IMG/VR virus record: IMGVR_UViG_3300027844_000139
Span: 1-25,531 of that record
Source of the DNA: a virus
Reading direction: 5' to 3' (one strand)
Length of the DNA: 25,531 nucleotides
A program made the translations under genes and the position numbers. Below the pieces are notes generated by a model that saw only the letters and a list, made by a program, of their open reading frames with translations, had not been told where the DNA came from and did not search any database. This document shows, piece after piece, positions 23,422-25,531 of the stretch (the stretch's first letter is position 1; each line of letters begins with the position of its first letter).

Positions 23422-23431
23422 ATAACAACAA
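23366..23431. repeat. Right copy of flanking repeat with hairpin remnant (copy 5)
   Basis: It carries the hairpin core (CCTATAATGTATATATAG) but the left outer stem is lost, then the same tail as at 22748-22785. It encodes the C-terminus and stop of the Sel1 protein. Confidence 0.8.
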
Positions 23432-23451
23432 CGAACTAAAAAGGTCTACTC

Positions 23452-23688
23452 ATGTCTACAAAAATTAGAGCTAGATATTTACACGCAAGCGAGAGCTTGG
23501 TTAATGTTATTGTAGGGTATGCTATAAATCTGCTGTTAGTGTACATATTATTACACGCATTGGGTTACCAGATCAGGCTACTAGAGAACGCTGGTATGGG
23601 ATTAGTGATTGCCTGCTTCGCGTTTGCAAGAGGCTATTGCATCCGACGAATATTCAATAAGATTGTTCAAAGAGCTTACAACAAGTGA
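23452..23688 (+). CDS. Small two-helix membrane protein (DUF7220-like)
   Basis: This 78-residue protein has two hydrophobic helices (about residues 15-38, VNVIVGYAINLLLVYILLHAL, and 45-60, GMGLVIACFAFARGY) and a basic end (CIRRIFNKIVQRAYNK). The order, an ES-x-x-N-V-x-VGYAIN start, then a turn, then R-x-Y-x-x-RR-x-F, recalls small membrane proteins of the DUF7220 type found in phages; the family name is from memory. AAGG lies 9 bases before the ATG. It is followed by the 77-bp repeats. Function unknown. Confidence 0.65.
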   Translation: MSTKIRARYLHASESLVNVIVGYAINLLLVYILLHALGYQIRLLENAGMGLVIACFAFARGYCIRRIFNKIVQRAYNK

Positions 23689-23694
23689 CTATCT

Positions 23695-23867
23695 TCTACT
23701 AAGGTCTTTAAAGCTAACATGGTAGCAATCAATTAATAAATATATATTTAAAAAGAAAAGGATAATAACTATCTACTAAGGTCTTTAAAGCTAACATGGT
23801 AGCAATCAATTAATAAATATATATTTAAAAAGAAAAGGATAATAACTATCTACTAAGGTCTTTAAAG
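23695..23867. repeat. 77-bp tandem repeat, two full copies and a 19-base start
   Basis: Identical units at 23695-23771 and 23772-23848 are followed by the first 19 bases of a third. Each begins TCTACTAAGGTCTTTAAAG and ends in an AT-rich tail. The opening matches the repeats in the control region (18771, 18825). The partial third copy runs into AGAGAC and GTCTCT arms (hairpin-like, 23866-23891). No gene is present. Confidence 0.9.
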
Positions 23868-24044
23868 AGACTTGAGTCTATCATGTCTCTCTAAAGATGT
23901 CAAGAAATATATTTAAGATAAATAATATAGCGAGGTAATCACAGTATGTGTACATAAAGTTAGTTGATGCGCTTGACAGCGCCCTTTGACATGTGTTAAG
24001 GTATGTGTCACACCAACCAACCAACCAAGGAAGAGTAATTTAAA
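23868..24044. other. AT-rich gap before the 62-residue gene
   Basis: It holds two TTGACA sequences (23973-23978 and 23986-23991) without good -10 boxes at the usual spacing, and four tandem CCAA units near 24013-24028. A weak promoter is possible; no gene is seen. Confidence 0.5.
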
Positions 24045-24233
24045 ATGCAGACTATGTACAGAAAACGGACCCAACGTAATCGTTATGAACTGTCGAATGG
24101 CGAATGCTATGTTGGCTTTCATTTTGGCAAGCGATCACTCTATTTTAAAAAGCAGAGATCTCGACCGTGTGGAATTCGTAAACTAAGGGATGTAAATGGA
24201 ATAGAAACTATTGACTGCGATGTACTCGCGTGA
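24045..24233 (+). CDS. Small basic hypothetical protein
   Basis: This 62-residue protein is rich in Arg/Lys (MYRKRTQRNRYELSNGE, KRSLYFKKQRSRPCG) and has a likely beta-hairpin core (ECYVGFHFGKRSLYF). AAGGAAGAG lies 9 bases before the ATG, which supports the start. No family is recognised. The basic surface would suit nucleic-acid binding. A longer frame starting at 23986 in another phase is a shadow. Confidence 0.6.
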   Translation: MQTMYRKRTQRNRYELSNGECYVGFHFGKRSLYFKKQRSRPCGIRKLRDVNGIETIDCDVLA

Positions 24234-24350
24234 GATAAGATGATTGAATAAACAGGCCACACGGCGAATGGATGTACATCTACGCCGTTGCACAAGTTGG
24301 TCACCGGATGCATGTAACCGGGCATTTAATTTAAAACAGGGAAAATGATT

Positions 24351-24554
24351 ATGACTGTGGAACCTAGTGTAAAGTCTACTGAACTCTCAGAATTTTTTGA
24401 GGTATTCTTTGGCCGTACTACTGCTATTAAGAATCAAATATGTACGTGTTGTGGTGGACGTGCAATTTCTTTTTTGAATAAATTGAGCCGCCGTGAATAT
24501 AGTATTTCAGGACTCTGCCAAGAGTGTCAAGGCGAGGTATTTGATAATGACTGA
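24351..24554 (+). CDS. Small zinc-ribbon-like protein
   Basis: This 67-residue protein has two Cys pairs, CTCCG (about residues 31-35) and CQEC (about 56-59), spaced as in a zinc ribbon. Between them is FLNKLSRREYSISGLCQECQ, a pattern I recall in conserved phage hypotheticals. A role in binding nucleic acid or protein is likely but not specific. I choose the ATG at 24351: AGGGA is about 9 bases before it, but only 3 before the ATG at 24345. The stop overlaps the next start (ATGACTGA), so the two genes are coupled. Confidence 0.7.
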   Translation: MTVEPSVKSTELSEFFEVFFGRTTAIKNQICTCCGGRAISFLNKLSRREYSISGLCQECQGEVFDND

Positions 24555-24831
24555 TTTAGATTTACACGCTGAGATAATGCTAGGTACGTGTACCTTTCGA
24601 GACACAATGGAAGAACTTTGGGGACAGTTATGGGGTAATCATTGGGCCTGCAAAGCTCCCAATGTCTTTGAAGATTTCCTTAGCTTTACCGAGTCTAGCG
24701 TCTTAGAGACAGGTTCCCGCCTCCCTCCCAGGCATTGGGGCGATGAAGCTCAAAGGCAATTAGATTCAAAATTGATGGATGAGTTCAAAGAATACTTCAT
24801 TAAGTATGTAGAATACAGAGCAACTAACTAA
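24547..24831 (+). CDS. Hypothetical protein coupled to zinc-ribbon gene
   Basis: This 94-residue protein starts inside the end of the zinc-ribbon gene (8-base overlap), which suggests the two products are made together. It is acidic and helical, with many aromatics (EELWGQLWGNHWACKAPNVF) and a C-terminal helix (LMDEFKEYFIKYVEYRA). No family is recognised. The longer frame starting at 24493 would overlap more and lacks a reason to be preferred. Confidence 0.65.
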   Translation: MTDLDLHAEIMLGTCTFRDTMEELWGQLWGNHWACKAPNVFEDFLSFTESSVLETGSRLPPRHWGDEAQRQLDSKLMDEFKEYFIKYVEYRATN

Positions 24832-24855
24832 CTATAAATAATTTAGGAAAAATAT

Positions 24856-25531
24856 ATGAGCCATGAAATTGAAGAGATCAACGGTGCATTTCAAATGGCC
24901 TATGCAGGCGAGAAGCCTTGGCACGGCTTGGGTACATCTGTAGGCAACGATTTACTACCAGCCGAAATGATGCAAGTCGCTGGTTTAGATTGGACTGTTC
25001 ATAAAGAGGATCTGGTGACATCAGCAGGCCATCCTATCCCAGATAAAAAAGGACTAGTCAGATCTTCTGACAATAAAGTTCTTGACATAGTCGGGAAAGA
25101 CTGGAACCCAGTTCAAAATAGTACAGCATTCTCTTTCTTCGATGAGTTCATTCGAGAGGGCGGTGGCATGCAAATGCATACTGCTGGTTCACTAAGGGGC
25201 GGTCAAATTGTATTTGCTTTGGCGAAGGTGGACGATAGCTTTGAGCTATTTGGTGGTGATAAAGTAGAGTCTTATCTTCTCTTCACAAACCCTCACAAAT
25301 TCGGGCGAGCTATTGATGTACGGTTCACTCCGATCAGAGTCGTATGTGATAACACGTTGGCCTTCTCCCTGAGTCAGCACGATAAGAATGTCGTAAAATT
25401 AAATCATACAAAAGAATTTCGAGCAGAAGACGTGAAGGAAATGATGGGTATTGCATCCTTCAAGCTAAACAAATACAAAGAAATGGCGGAGTTCTTAGGA
25501 TCTAAGCTGTATAGCACAGACAAGGTTGTTC
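24856..25531 (+). CDS. DUF932-type phage/plasmid protein, 3' end beyond window
   Basis: An ATG with TAGGAAA about 6 bases upstream opens a frame of 225 complete codons without a stop. It starts MSHEIEEINGAFQMAYAGEK, then PWHGLGT, and has GKDWNPVQN, SLRGGQIVFALAKVD, a Phe/Asn/Pro turn (YLLFTNPHKFGRA) and the signature FTPIRVVCDNTL. That set is what I recall for DUF932, a family of phage and plasmid proteins of unknown function. Some members lie near replication or recombination genes. The C-terminal part is missing because the window ends. It is the last gene of the rightward block. Confidence 0.85.
   Translation, partial: MSHEIEEINGAFQMAYAGEKPWHGLGTSVGNDLLPAEMMQVAGLDWTVHKEDLVTSAGHPIPDKKGLVRSSDNKVLDIVGKDWNPVQNSTAFSFFDEFIREGGGMQMHTAGSLRGGQIVFALAKVDDSFELFGGDKVESYLLFTNPHKFGRAIDVRFTPIRVVCDNTLAFSLSQHDKNVVKLNHTKEFRAEDVKEMMGIASFKLNKYKEMAEFLGSKLYSTDKVV

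Noticed and set aside
24268-24348. 26-codon frame whose stop overlaps ATG at 24345
   Set aside because: The ATGA overlap is suggestive, but there is no ribosome site and the favoured next start is 24351.

Overview
The window is a piece of a tailed-phage genome, or of a prophage-like element. It probably comes from a short-tailed (podovirus-like) marine phage. That call is inferred from gene families and order: small and large terminase, P22-like portal, scaffold, coat, head-tail adaptor, tail protein, and a trimeric tail fibre with a C-terminal intramolecular chaperone. No integrase, repressor, polymerase or endolysin is visible, so lifestyle and host cannot be fixed. Many small proteins resemble families I associate with uncultured marine phages; that is recall, not a search.

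Layout. Bases 1-18618 are one tightly packed leftward (-) structural block. Read in transcription order it runs: small terminase, small helix-turn-helix protein, large terminase, portal, a helical protein encoded out of frame inside the portal 3' end, a GPGTGVSDSIP-motif protein, scaffold, major coat protein with its own terminator, decoration-like protein, small basic protein, adaptor, tail protein, tail fibre, small proteins, putative holin, and a very large repetitive protein that runs off the left edge. Bases 18619-19339 are a non-coding control region. It has two near-consensus sigma70-type promoters firing in opposite directions from one dyad, an operator-like dyad at the rightward start site, and several repeat families. 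Bases 19340-25531 are a rightward (+) block of small, mostly unknown accessory genes ending in a truncated DUF932-type gene.

The rightward block is unusual for its regulatory repeats. The first three genes each end in the same attenuator-like terminator cassette. A family of long hairpins (five copies, one with its core inverted and with compensating stem changes) sits around 21.5, 22.6-22.75 and 23.4 kb. A CTAA(A)GG(A/T)CTTTAAAG box occurs twice in the control region and three times near 23.7 kb. The Sel1-repeat gene lies between two copies of the hairpin element. Its N-terminus looks like a truncated HigA-type antitoxin segment spliced in between 15-bp repeats.

The structural genes would package DNA (TerS/TerL/portal), build the head (scaffold, coat, decoration), attach the tail (adaptor, tail protein, fibre) and release progeny (holin). 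The rightward genes, with small membrane proteins, zinc-ribbon and glycosylase-like folds, look like early or host-interaction functions; that role is inference from position and size only.
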